Source of the DNA: Actinosynnema sp042752395
Lineage (GTDB): Bacteria; Actinomycetota; Actinomycetes; Mycobacteriales; Pseudonocardiaceae
Direction of reading: 5' to 3'
Assembly (NCBI RefSeq): GCF_042752395.1
Contig: NZ_JBHYXZ010000006.1
Span: 1-64,000 of the forward strand
DNA length: 64,000 bases
Positions 52,860 through 59,990 of this stretch are shown here, piece after piece. Made by a program: the position numbers and the translations under genes. The notes below the pieces were generated by a model. The model was not told the origin of the DNA. It saw only the letters and a list, made by a program, of their open reading frames with translations, and made no database searches. The stretch's first letter is position 1; each line of letters opens with the position of its first letter.

Positions 52860-54181
52860 CACGCCCCCAGCAGGCTCTGGCCGCACACCCGCACGACGTT
52901 GCCGTTCACCCCGGCCGACGCCGGGTGCGCGAACCACGCGATCGCCTCGGCGACGTCCACCGGCAGGCCGCCCTGGGACAGGCTGTTCATCCGCCGCCCG
53001 GCCTCCCGGATGACCAGCGGCACCGCGGCCGTCATCCTGGTCTCGATGAACCCCGGCGCGACCGCGTTCACCGTGGCGCGGCCCTCGACCCGCCGCGACA
53101 GGGAGTCCACCATGCCGATCACGCCCGCCTTGGTGGTGGCGTAGTTGGTCTGGCCGACGTTCCCGGCGATGCCGGCGATGGACGACACGCCGACGATCCG
53201 GCCGTTGGGCCGCAGGGCGTCGGCGGCGAGCAGCGTCTCGTTGACCCGCAGCTGCGAGGCGAGGTTCACCGCGACCACCGCGTCCCACCGGTCGGCGTCC
53301 ATCCGCCCGAGCGTGCGGTCGCGGGTGATGCCCGCGTTGTGCACCACGACGTCCACGCCGCCGTGCCGCTGGGAGAGGTGGTCCACGATCCGCGCGGGCG
53401 CGTCCGCCGCGGTGATGTCGAGCTGGAGCGCCGTCCCGCCCACCCGGTTGGCCACCGCGGACAGCTCGTCGCCCTGCGCGGGCACGTCCAGGCACACGAC
53501 GGTCGCGCCGTCCCGCGCCAGCACCTCGGCGATCGCCGCGCCGATGCCCCGCGCCGCGCCGGTGACCAGCGCGACCTTCCCGGCCAGCGGCCGGTCCCAG
53601 TCCGCCGGGGCCGCCACGTCGGCCGGACCGATCCGCACCACCTGGCCGGACACGTACGCCGACCGCCCGGAGAGCAGGAACCGCAGCGTCGACTCGACCG
53701 CGCCCTCCGCGCCCGGCGCGACGTGCACCAGCTGGGCCGTGGCGCCCCGCTTCAGCTCCTTGCCGACGCTGCGCGTGAACCCTTCCAGCGCGCGCTGCGC
53801 GACCTGCGACTCCGCCTGCTCGGGCGGTGTGCCGAGCACGACCACCCGGCCGCACGGCGCGAGCGACCGGATCACCGGGTGGAAGAACCCGTGCAGCTCG
53901 CGCAACCGCTCGACCGAGTCGATGCCGGACGCGTCGAACACCAGCGCGCCGTACCGGACCCCGTCGGCCGGGGCGGTCAGCACGTCCAGGCCCATCGACT
54001 TCGCCACCCCGCCCGCGGCGTCGGCGAGCCGGCCGCCGTCGCCACCGCCGAGCAGCACGGGACCGTCGAGCGGGGGCTTGCCGGGCGAGTGGCGGCGCAG
54101 CGGGTGCGGATCGGGCAGGCCGAGCCTGCCGACGACGAACCGCCCGATGCCGGACCTGGCGAACGACTGGTATCGATCCAT
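52859..54181 (-). CDS. fabG4: High-molecular-weight 3-oxoacyl reductase, FabG4-like
   Basis: 440 aa, close to mycobacterial FabG4 (454 aa). An N-terminal flavodoxin-like domain without a complete nucleotide motif (about 1-190) precedes the SDR domain with TGAARGIG, NAG, SSIAG and YATTK (about 210-430). It reduces 3-oxoacyl-CoA/ACP with NAD(P)H, or runs in reverse in beta-oxidation. ATG 54181 is preceded by GGGAG. Operon with htdX; divergent from fadA2 across the second tandem operator. Confidence 0.9.
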   Translation of the reverse strand: MDRYQSFARSGIGRFVVGRLGLPDPHPLRRHSPGKPPLDGPVLLGGGDGGRLADAAGGVAKSMGLDVLTAPADGVRYGALVFDASGIDSVERLRELHGFFHPVIRSLAPCGRVVVLGTPPEQAESQVAQRALEGFTRSVGKELKRGATAQLVHVAPGAEGAVESTLRFLLSGRSAYVSGQVVRIGPADVAAPADWDRPLAGKVALVTGAARGIGAAIAEVLARDGATVVCLDVPAQGDELSAVANRVGGTALQLDITAADAPARIVDHLSQRHGGVDVVVHNAGITRDRTLGRMDADRWDAVVAVNLASQLRVNETLLAADALRPNGRIVGVSSIAGIAGNVGQTNYATTKAGVIGMVDSLSRRVEGRATVNAVAPGFIETRMTAAVPLVIREAGRRMNSLSQGGLPVDVAEAIAWFAHPASAGVNGNVVRVCGQSLLGA

Positions 54182-54193
54182 GCGGACATCACA

Positions 54194-54230
54194 CTCCCTA
54201 CTCGGTAGTAAGTCTACTGATGAGTAGCTA
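54194..54230. promoter_or_regulatory. Tandem TetR-type operator, site 2
   Basis: TACTCGGTAGTA (54199-54210) and TACTGATGAGTA (54215-54226) are both perfect TACT-N4-AGTA dyads, again starting 16 bp apart. They lie between fabG4 and fadA2 and resemble site 1 at 49819-49855. Confidence 0.75.
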
Positions 54231-54269
54231 ACATTGACCCCGACCCCGGCCACCACCCTGGAGGACGAC

Positions 54270-55538
54270 ATGGCCCGAGTAGCCATCCTCGGCGGCAACC
54301 GCATCCCGTTCGCCCGCTCGAACGGCCCCTACGCCACGGCGTCGAACCAGGACATGCTCACCGCCACGCTCGACGGCCTGGTGAGCCGGTTCGGCCTGCA
54401 GGGCGAACGGCTCGGCGAGGTGGTCGCGGGGGCGGTGCTCAAGCACAGCCGCGACTTCAACCTGGTGCGCGAGGCCGTGCTGGGCAGCAGGCTGTCCGCC
54501 GAAACGCCCGCGTACGACGTGCAGCAGGCGTGCGGCACCGGCCTGCAGGCCGTGATCGCGGTGGCGAACAAGATCGCGCTCGGCCAGATCGAGGTCGGCG
54601 TCGCGGGCGGCGTGGACACCACGAGCGACGCGCCGATCGGCGTGAACGAGGACCTGCGCGGCGTGCTGCTGGAGTTCAACCGGGCCCGCACCGCGGGCGC
54701 GAGGCTCAAGGCGGCGCTGAAGCTGCGGCCCAAGCACGTCGTGCCGGACGTCCCGCGCAACGGCGAGCCGCGCACCGGCCTGTCGATGGGCGAGCACGCG
54801 GCGATCACCGCCCGCGAGTGGGGCATCGGGCGCGAGGAGCAGGACGAGCTGGCCGCCGCCAGCCACCGCAACCTCGCCGCCGCCTACGAGCGCGGGTTCT
54901 TCGACGACCTGGTCACGCCGTACCTGGGGCTGACCCGCGACCAGAACCTGCGGCCGGACTCGTCGGTGGAGAAGCTGGCGCGGTTGAAGCCGGTGTTCGG
55001 CCGGGGCGAGGGCGCGACCATGACGGCGGGCAACTCCACGCCGCTCAGCGACGGCGCGTCGGCCGTGCTGCTGGCGTCGGAGGAGTGGGCGGCGGCGCGG
55101 AACCTGCCCGTGCTGGCCTACCTCACGTTCACCGAGACCGCGGCGGTCGACTACGTGCACGGCGGCGAGGGGCTGCTGATGGCCCCCGCGTACGCGGTGC
55201 CGCGGATGCTCGCGCGAGCCGGGCTGACCCTGCAGGACTTCGACTTCTACGAGATCCACGAGGCGTTCGCGTCGCAGGTGCTGGCGACGTTGAAGGCGTG
55301 GGAGGACGCGGACTTCTGCAAGGGCCGGCTGGGGCTCGACGCGCCGCTGGGCGCGATCGACCGGTCGAAGCTGAACGTCAACGGCTCGTCGCTGGCCGCC
55401 GGGCACCCGTTCGCCGCCACCGGCGCGCGGATCGTGGCGACGCTGGCGAAGCTGCTGGCGGAGCGCGGCTCGGGCGGGGGGCTCATCTCGATCTGTGCGG
55501 CGGGTGGTCAGGGGGTTACGGCGATCGTGGAGCGTTAG
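54270..55538 (+). CDS. fadA2: Acetyl-CoA C-acetyltransferase (thiolase), FadA2-like
   Basis: 422 aa thiolase. Catalytic Cys88 in QQACGTGLQAV, His379 in GHPFAATGA and the second Cys409 in CAAGGQG are intact. It cleaves 3-oxoacyl-CoA or condenses acetyl-CoA. GGAGGACGAC before ATG 54270. The tandem operator lies 40 bp upstream and is shared with the divergent fabG4-htdX operon. With the acyl-CoA dehydrogenase at 47940 these genes supply every step of a beta-oxidation cycle. Confidence 0.93.
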   Translation: MARVAILGGNRIPFARSNGPYATASNQDMLTATLDGLVSRFGLQGERLGEVVAGAVLKHSRDFNLVREAVLGSRLSAETPAYDVQQACGTGLQAVIAVANKIALGQIEVGVAGGVDTTSDAPIGVNEDLRGVLLEFNRARTAGARLKAALKLRPKHVVPDVPRNGEPRTGLSMGEHAAITAREWGIGREEQDELAAASHRNLAAAYERGFFDDLVTPYLGLTRDQNLRPDSSVEKLARLKPVFGRGEGATMTAGNSTPLSDGASAVLLASEEWAAARNLPVLAYLTFTETAAVDYVHGGEGLLMAPAYAVPRMLARAGLTLQDFDFYEIHEAFASQVLATLKAWEDADFCKGRLGLDAPLGAIDRSKLNVNGSSLAAGHPFAATGARIVATLAKLLAERGSGGGLISICAAGGQGVTAIVER

Positions 55539-55559
55539 CACGCTTGTTACTCCGAACGG

Positions 55560-55575
55560 GTGTTAGAGGTAACAC
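55560..55575. promoter_or_regulatory. Palindrome upstream of the OmpA-like lipoprotein gene
   Basis: Perfect GTGTTA-GAGG-TAACAC, 28 bp before the start. It could be an operator or 5' leader hairpin. Confidence 0.35.
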
Positions 55576-55602
55576 AACGCGTTCCCGTTCCGCTTCCTAG
55601 GC

Positions 55603-56733
55603 ATGAACCACTCACGGCTCTTCGCCGCAGTCGTGCTGGTGGCGGCGTCCTGTGCTGCCTGCGGGGATTCGCCTCGTGAAGCCACCACCGTCCGCATCGG
55701 CGTCACCGCGTCGGCCAACGAGCCCCGGGTAGCGCTCACCAAGACGGTCGTCGACCGGTTGGCCGAAGCCGTCGACCGGGGCGTGACCCGGGTCGTGGTG
55801 TACCGGCAGGGTGACGCCTCCGGCAGCGCGTACTTCGACGAGGACTTCACCGTCCGCGACGGCAACGACCTGGAGACCGACGCGGCGGCGCGCGAGCTGG
55901 GCTTCGAGCAGAACCTGAACCGCCTCGCCGGCCGGCTCAGCGAGCTGGGTGGCACCAGCGAGGACCTCGACCCGCTGTCCGTGCTCGCGGACATGGCCAC
56001 CGCCGCCGGCCCGGCCGTGCTGGTGCTGCAGAGCAGCGGGCTGCAGACGACCGACCCGATCGACCTGACCCGGCTGGGGCTCGACTTCGACATCGCGTCG
56101 GTGGTGGCGTCGGTGCCGGACGACGCGCTGCCCGAGCTGACCGGCAAGGACGTCATCTTCTCCGGGCTCGGCCAGGCGGTGGGCGACCAGCCGCCGCTGC
56201 CGCCCGCCGCGCACGACGCGCTGGTCGAGCTGTGGCTCGGCATCTGCGCCAAGTTCGGCGCCAAGAGCTGCACGAACGACCCCGAGCCGGTGCCCGGCGG
56301 CGCGTCGATCGGCCGCGCCGACGTGCCGGTGGTGGACATCGGCGAGGTCGTGCACCAGGACGCGTTGGTGCACCTGCCCAACTCCGTGCTGTTCAAGGCG
56401 GGCAGCGACGAACTCGCGGCGGGCGCGCGCGAGGTGCTGGAGGAGGTGGCGCGGAAGTTCGACAACCGCACCACCGCGCGGGTCATCGCCCGCACGGCCA
56501 GCTCGGCGTCGCCGGAGGCCGCGATCGACCTGACCCAGCGGCGCGGCCGGCGGGTCGTGTCGGCGCTGACCGAGCTGGGCGTGAGCCGGGCGGCGTTCAC
56601 CGAGGTAGTGGGCGCGGGCTTCACCTCGCCGCTGGCCGTGGACCTCGACCGCGCCGGCGACCTGATCCCGGCCGCCGCCGCCCGCAACCGCTCCGTCGTG
56701 GTCGAACTGGTCGAACCGAAAACCAGCAGCTGA
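55603..56733 (+). CDS. OmpA-family lipoprotein
   Basis: 376 aa. A lipoprotein signal with lipobox SCAAC (Cys near 21) anchors it outside the membrane. The N-terminal ~240 residues are a VWA/ABC-binding-like alpha-beta domain without a clear family match. The C-terminal ~110 residues are an OmpA-like peptidoglycan-binding domain (LPNSVLFKAGSDELAAGARE, then RRGRRVVSALTELGV). It probably links membrane and cell wall. Monocistronic; ends at the second copy of the 84-bp repeat element. Confidence 0.85.
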   Translation: MNHSRLFAAVVLVAASCAACGDSPREATTVRIGVTASANEPRVALTKTVVDRLAEAVDRGVTRVVVYRQGDASGSAYFDEDFTVRDGNDLETDAAARELGFEQNLNRLAGRLSELGGTSEDLDPLSVLADMATAAGPAVLVLQSSGLQTTDPIDLTRLGLDFDIASVVASVPDDALPELTGKDVIFSGLGQAVGDQPPLPPAAHDALVELWLGICAKFGAKSCTNDPEPVPGGASIGRADVPVVDIGEVVHQDALVHLPNSVLFKAGSDELAAGAREVLEEVARKFDNRTTARVIARTASSASPEAAIDLTQRRGRRVVSALTELGVSRAAFTEVVGAGFTSPLAVDLDRAGDLIPAAAARNRSVVVELVEPKTSS

Positions 56734-56738
56734 CCCGC

Positions 56739-56822
56739 GTGTCCTACGTCCAGAACGCGCGTGTCCTACGTTCAGAACGCGTGAGTCCCACGTTCAGGAC
56801 CCCTGAATTCAACGCTCAGGAC
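56739..56822. repeat. Intergenic element: three 22-bp units plus hairpin, copy 2
   Basis: Units begin at 56739, 56761 and 56783; the first two start GTGTCCTACGT and the third GAGTCCCACGT. A short hairpin follows (CCTGA 56802-56806 with TCAGG 56816-56820). Same length, orientation and convergent-gene setting as 7480-7563. Confidence 0.85.
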
Positions 56823-56830
56823 GTGCCCGG

Positions 56831-57457
56831 TCAGTCCAGGAGCGTCCACGAGGCGGTGCAGCGGACCGTCACGGCGATCCGCTGCGCCTCCAGGTTGAGC
56901 TGGTCCATCTGCGGCGGCACGCCCGGCGCGCCGCCGCCGTACCCGGCCGCCATCGCCCGGTGCGACTCGACCGCCCACGCCTCGGCGTCGCCGTCGGTCA
57001 ACCGCTGGAGCGGCCCCAGCCGCGCGCCGAGCGCCTCGGCATAGCCCTCGGCACGGCGACGCGCGTCCGCCACGGCCTCGCGCTGCGCCTCCCGGACGGC
57101 GTCCGCGTCGTCCTTGAGCTGCCACGACGGCCCGTTCAGCCAGGTCGGCTCCGCGGTCACGAGCGCGCCCAGCAGGTCGTCCAGGCCCGTCACGTCGTCG
57201 ACCCGCACGACGTAGTTCTGCACCGCACGGCTGCCGGATCGACGCCTGCCGTCCCAGTTGTCGTGCACGGCGAGCTGCCGCGACCGCACCTCGACCCCCG
57301 GCCGCTCGAACGCGGGCTCCACGGCGGCGACCCGCGCCGTCAGCCGGTCCACCGCCTCGTTGCGCGTCGAGCCCGTCGTCTCGAAGCTGACCTGCACCTC
57401 GGCGCGGTCGGCGGTCCGCTCGACCTTGCCGACGCCCTTCGTCACCACCTCAGCCAT
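56831..57457 (-). CDS. SIMPL domain protein (DUF541)
   Basis: 208 aa. The SIMPL/BP26 fold is seen as VERTADRAEVQVSFETTG at the start, VAVxxNYVVRVDDVTGLDDLL in the middle and DARRRAEGYAEALGARLG near the end. Unlike many members it lacks a signal peptide, so it is probably cytoplasmic. Relatives form oligomeric channels or bind IRAK-type kinases in other organisms; bacterial roles (oxidative stress) are poorly defined. It converges with the OmpA lipoprotein gene across the repeat element. Confidence 0.85.
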   Translation of the reverse strand: MAEVVTKGVGKVERTADRAEVQVSFETTGSTRNEAVDRLTARVAAVEPAFERPGVEVRSRQLAVHDNWDGRRRSGSRAVQNYVVRVDDVTGLDDLLGALVTAEPTWLNGPSWQLKDDADAVREAQREAVADARRRAEGYAEALGARLGPLQRLTDGDAEAWAVESHRAMAAGYGGGAPGVPPQMDQLNLEAQRIAVTVRCTASWTLLD

Positions 57458-57485
57458 GCCACGACGCTACCGGCGATGTCACTCG

Positions 57486-57516
57486 ATAGCGCTCTATAGG
57501 TCCATCACTAGAGTGA
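57486..57516. promoter_or_regulatory. Two small palindromes between divergent genes
   Basis: ATAG-CGCT-CTAT (57486-57497) and TCACT-AG-AGTGA (57505-57516) lie between the SIMPL and AAA ATPase starts. A/T content is locally raised. Candidate operator/promoter sites. Confidence 0.4.
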
Positions 57517-57579
57517 CGAATACCCGGCGACACGGCTCGAGTATTGGATCGGCCGTAGACACCTCGATACCGTCCGAGG

Positions 57580-58773
57580 ATGGACCCGGTGCGCAACCCG
57601 TTCGCCCCCGGCGCCGGCCAGCGGCCGCCCGAGCTGGCGGGGCGCGACAAGGAGCTGGGCGCGTTCGAGGTCGTCCTCGAACGGGTGGCGCGCGGCCGGC
57701 CGGAACGCAGCCTCGTGCTGACCGGGCTGCGCGGCGTGGGCAAGACCGTGCTGCTGGGCGAGCTGCGGTCGATGGCGATGAAGCGCGGCTGGGGCGCCGG
57801 GAAGGTCGAGGCACGCCCGGAGGCCGGTCTGCGCCGCCCGTTGTCGGCGGCGTTGCACCGGGCGATCCGGGACCTGGCCGTGCGGCACCGCGCGCCCGAC
57901 CGGGTGGAGGCCGTCCTCGGCGTGCTCAAGGCGTTCGCGCTGCGGGCCAACCCGGACGACGCGAAGCTGCGCGACCGGTGGCAGCCGGGCATCGACGTGC
58001 CCGCGGCCGTCGGCCGGGCCGACTCCGGGGACATCGAGATCGACCTGGTGGAGCTGTTCACCGAGGTCGCGGAGCTGGCGCAGGACGTCGGCACGGGCGT
58101 CGCGCTGCTGATCGACGAGATGCAGGACGTGCCGGCGGACGACATCTCTGCCCTGTGCGCGGCGTGCCACGAGCTGTCGCAGTCGGGCGCGCCGCTGGTC
58201 GTGGTGGGCGCGGGGCTGCCGCACCTGCCGGCGGTGCTGTCGGCGTCGAAGTCGTACTCGGAGCGGCTGTTCCGGTACGTGCGGATCGACCGGCTCTCGC
58301 GGGCCGACGCCGACCGCGCGGTGCTCGCGCCGATCGACCGCGAGGAGGCGGGCATCGAGCCGGAGGCGTTGGACGCGTTGTTCGACGCCTCGGGCGGTTA
58401 CCCGTACTTCATCCAGGCGTACGGCAAGGCGGCGTGGGACGCGGCGCCCGCCGACCCGATCACGGCGACGGACGTGGCGGTGGCCGCGCCCGAGGCGGAC
58501 GCCGAGCTGGCGGTCGGGTTCTTCGGGTCGCGGTACGAGCGTGCGACGCCCGCCGAGCGCGAGTACCTGCGGTCGATGGCGGAGCTGACCGACGGCAAGG
58601 ACGCGGGCGTGAACACCGCGCAGGTGGCCGAGCACCTGGGCCGCAAGCCGTCGTCGCTGTCGCCCGCCCGGGACAGCCTGATCAAGAAGGGGCTCGTGTA
58701 CTCGGCGGAACGCGGGCAGATCGCGTTCACCGTGCCGCACTTCGGCCGCTTCCTCCTCGGTCGTGAGGACTGA
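57580..58773 (+). CDS. AAA ATPase with C-terminal winged helix (ORC/Cdc6- or STAND-like)
   Basis: 397 aa. Walker A GLRGVGKT (49-56), Walker B ALLIDEMQD (D179, E180), sensor region VVVGAGLPHLP and a C-terminal winged helix (NTAQVAEHLGRKPSSLSPAR, about 340-360). This is the archaeal-type ATPase/ORC-like layout common as single genes in actinobacteria. The target (DNA or protein signalling) is unknown. No partner gene; a terminator follows at 58804. Confidence 0.82.
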   Translation: MDPVRNPFAPGAGQRPPELAGRDKELGAFEVVLERVARGRPERSLVLTGLRGVGKTVLLGELRSMAMKRGWGAGKVEARPEAGLRRPLSAALHRAIRDLAVRHRAPDRVEAVLGVLKAFALRANPDDAKLRDRWQPGIDVPAAVGRADSGDIEIDLVELFTEVAELAQDVGTGVALLIDEMQDVPADDISALCAACHELSQSGAPLVVVGAGLPHLPAVLSASKSYSERLFRYVRIDRLSRADADRAVLAPIDREEAGIEPEALDALFDASGGYPYFIQAYGKAAWDAAPADPITATDVAVAAPEADAELAVGFFGSRYERATPAEREYLRSMAELTDGKDAGVNTAQVAEHLGRKPSSLSPARDSLIKKGLVYSAERGQIAFTVPHFGRFLLGRED

Positions 58774-58803
58774 CCTGCGGTTTCGGCTCGCTCCGGTGGT
58801 ATT

Positions 58804-58833
58804 CGGCTGTCTAGCGCCCACGCTAGGGAGCCG
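58804..58833 (+). terminator. Hairpin after the AAA ATPase gene
   Basis: CGGCT-GT-CTAGCG-CCCA-CGCTAG-GG-AGCCG forms an 11-bp stem with one internal loop, 31 bp past the stop. Confidence 0.65.
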
Positions 58834-58870
58834 GCGTCCGCGCGTCCTGTCGAGCGGGTGTACGTCAGGC

Positions 58871-58907
58871 GAATCGTCGGGAGCTACGGCGTTACGGCCG
58901 ACGATTC
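58871..58907. other. Perfect 10-bp inverted repeat
   Basis: GAATCGTCGG at 58871-58880 and CCGACGATTC at 58898-58907 with a 17-base loop, in the leader of the 48-aa gene. It could be an operator, attenuator or part of a structured leader. Confidence 0.45.
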
Positions 58908-59012
58908 ATCGGCATGTGGGGCACCTCACCGGATAATCGGGTGCTTCCGCGCCTGCGAGGGTGCATACTTGAGGCACACCACCGAGAGACCGTTGAGAGG
59001 GATGAACCCCCG

Positions 59013-59159
59013 ATGAACTTCACTGCGAAGCTCCGCGCTCGTCGTGTCGAGGCTCGCAACCGCAAGGCCGTCGCCCGCGCGATCGACATGGCGCCCACCC
59101 CGGCCATGCGGCACGAGCTGATGGCGATCGCCCAGGCTCAGGTGACCACCCTCCGCTGA
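59013..59159 (+). CDS. Small basic protein, 48 aa
   Basis: MNFTAKLRARRVEARNRKAV followed by a helical, Ala-rich end. Basic N-terminal half and amphipathic helix; no family recognised. ATG 59013 is preceded by GAGAGGG at a slightly long distance, and a terminator follows at 59252. Small, highly expressed proteins of this kind are common between conserved genes in actinobacteria. Support comes from the ribosome site, start, codon pattern and terminator. Confidence 0.6.
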   Translation: MNFTAKLRARRVEARNRKAVARAIDMAPTPAMRHELMAIAQAQVTTLR

Positions 59160-59251
59160 CGAGGGTCCTTCCTCCGGCGCGCGTGACGACCACCCGATCG
59201 ACACCGGGTGTGCGCCCCGTCGTCCGCGTACTGGCGAAGGGGGAAATGACC

Positions 59252-59284
59252 CGGCCCTGCCGCACCTCCCGCGCGGCAGGGCCG
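59252..59284 (+). terminator. Terminator after the 48-aa gene
   Basis: Perfect 11-bp arms CGGCCCTGCCG and CGGCAGGGCCG around an 11-base loop. Confidence 0.75.
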
Positions 59285-59407
59285 AGTCATGTCGAAAACG
59301 TGATTCGTGTCACACCCTTTAGTGGATGTAACGGTCCCCGATCGTGTATCGATGTTTCAGGTGACCCCGCGGTGCTGTCGGACCCCCGACCTGGCAGCAC
59401 CGCGGGG
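59285..59407 (+). ncRNA. Candidate small RNA or orphan leader ending in a strong terminator
   Basis: No ORF here. After the previous terminator, a lower-GC stretch with promoter-like TTTAGTGGATGTAAC (about 59320-59334) leads into a small GATCG/CGAT hairpin and then the terminator at 59365-59407. A promoter plus terminator within about 120 bp and no coding sequence fits a short RNA. This is inference. Confidence 0.3.
59365..59407 (+). terminator. Strong rho-independent terminator
   Basis: Perfect 13-bp arms CCCCGCGGTGCTG and CAGCACCGCGGGG, 17-base loop, then TTT. It belongs to no annotated gene: another terminator already follows the 48-aa gene. Confidence 0.85.
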
Positions 59408-59589
59408 TTTCCCATGTCCGGCTACTTGGCCGTGGCCGAGCCGTTCCAGGTGTCATCCGACGTGCGGCGGGCGCGCCTGATCATCACAACAATCTCCCCC
59501 TGCGTGTTCATGCTTGTCCCCCAATGGACCACTCCATGGTGCCATCGGGGGACGACGGTTTCATCAGAGTTTGCTGAGAGCATGGGGCG
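59408..59589. other. Intergenic region before the PIN-like gene
   Basis: 182 bp without a gene; lower GC toward 59480-59580, including a TTTGCTGAGAGCATGGGGCG stretch just before the start. It probably contains the promoter of the three-gene plus-strand series that follows. Confidence 0.45.
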
Positions 59590-59979
59590 ATGACGCTCCC
59601 GCTCCTCGTCGTGGACGCGGCCAACGTCGTCGGCTCCGTCCCGGACGGCTGGTGGCGCGACCGCGCCGGCGCCGCCGCCCGGCTGCGGGACGACCTCGTG
59701 GACGTGGCGCGGCACGGCCTGCCGTCGCTGCCCGGCCCGCTGGAGGTCGTCCTCGTGGTCGAGGGCAGGGCGCGCCACGTCGAGCCGGTGCCCGGCGTCC
59801 ACGTCGTCCCGGCCGCGGGCTCCGGCGACGACGCGATCGTGGACGTGGTCCGCGCCAACCCGCCGGACCGCCCGTGCACCGTGATCACCGCCGACCGCGC
59901 CCTGCGCGCCCGCGTGGAAGCCCTGAACGCCACCGTCCTCGGCCCGCGCACGGTCCGTCGCCCACATGGTGGACGCTGA
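59590..59979 (+). CDS. PIN/NYN-like domain protein
   Basis: 129 aa. It begins LLVVDAANVVGSVPDGWW, with Asp9 and Asn12 typical of NYN/YacP-like PIN folds. Further acidic residues D80, D81 and D85 in GSGDDAIVD and D102 in VITADRALR match the metal-binding acidic set of PIN-type nucleases. Predicted small RNase or RNA-binding protein. Databases may label it an NTP pyrophosphohydrolase, which the residues do not support. It precedes the thioredoxin-NHL gene by 11 bp. Confidence 0.7.
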   Translation: MTLPLLVVDAANVVGSVPDGWWRDRAGAAARLRDDLVDVARHGLPSLPGPLEVVLVVEGRARHVEPVPGVHVVPAAGSGDDAIVDVVRANPPDRPCTVITADRALRARVEALNATVLGPRTVRRPHGGR

Positions 59980-59990
59980 AATAGACCAGC

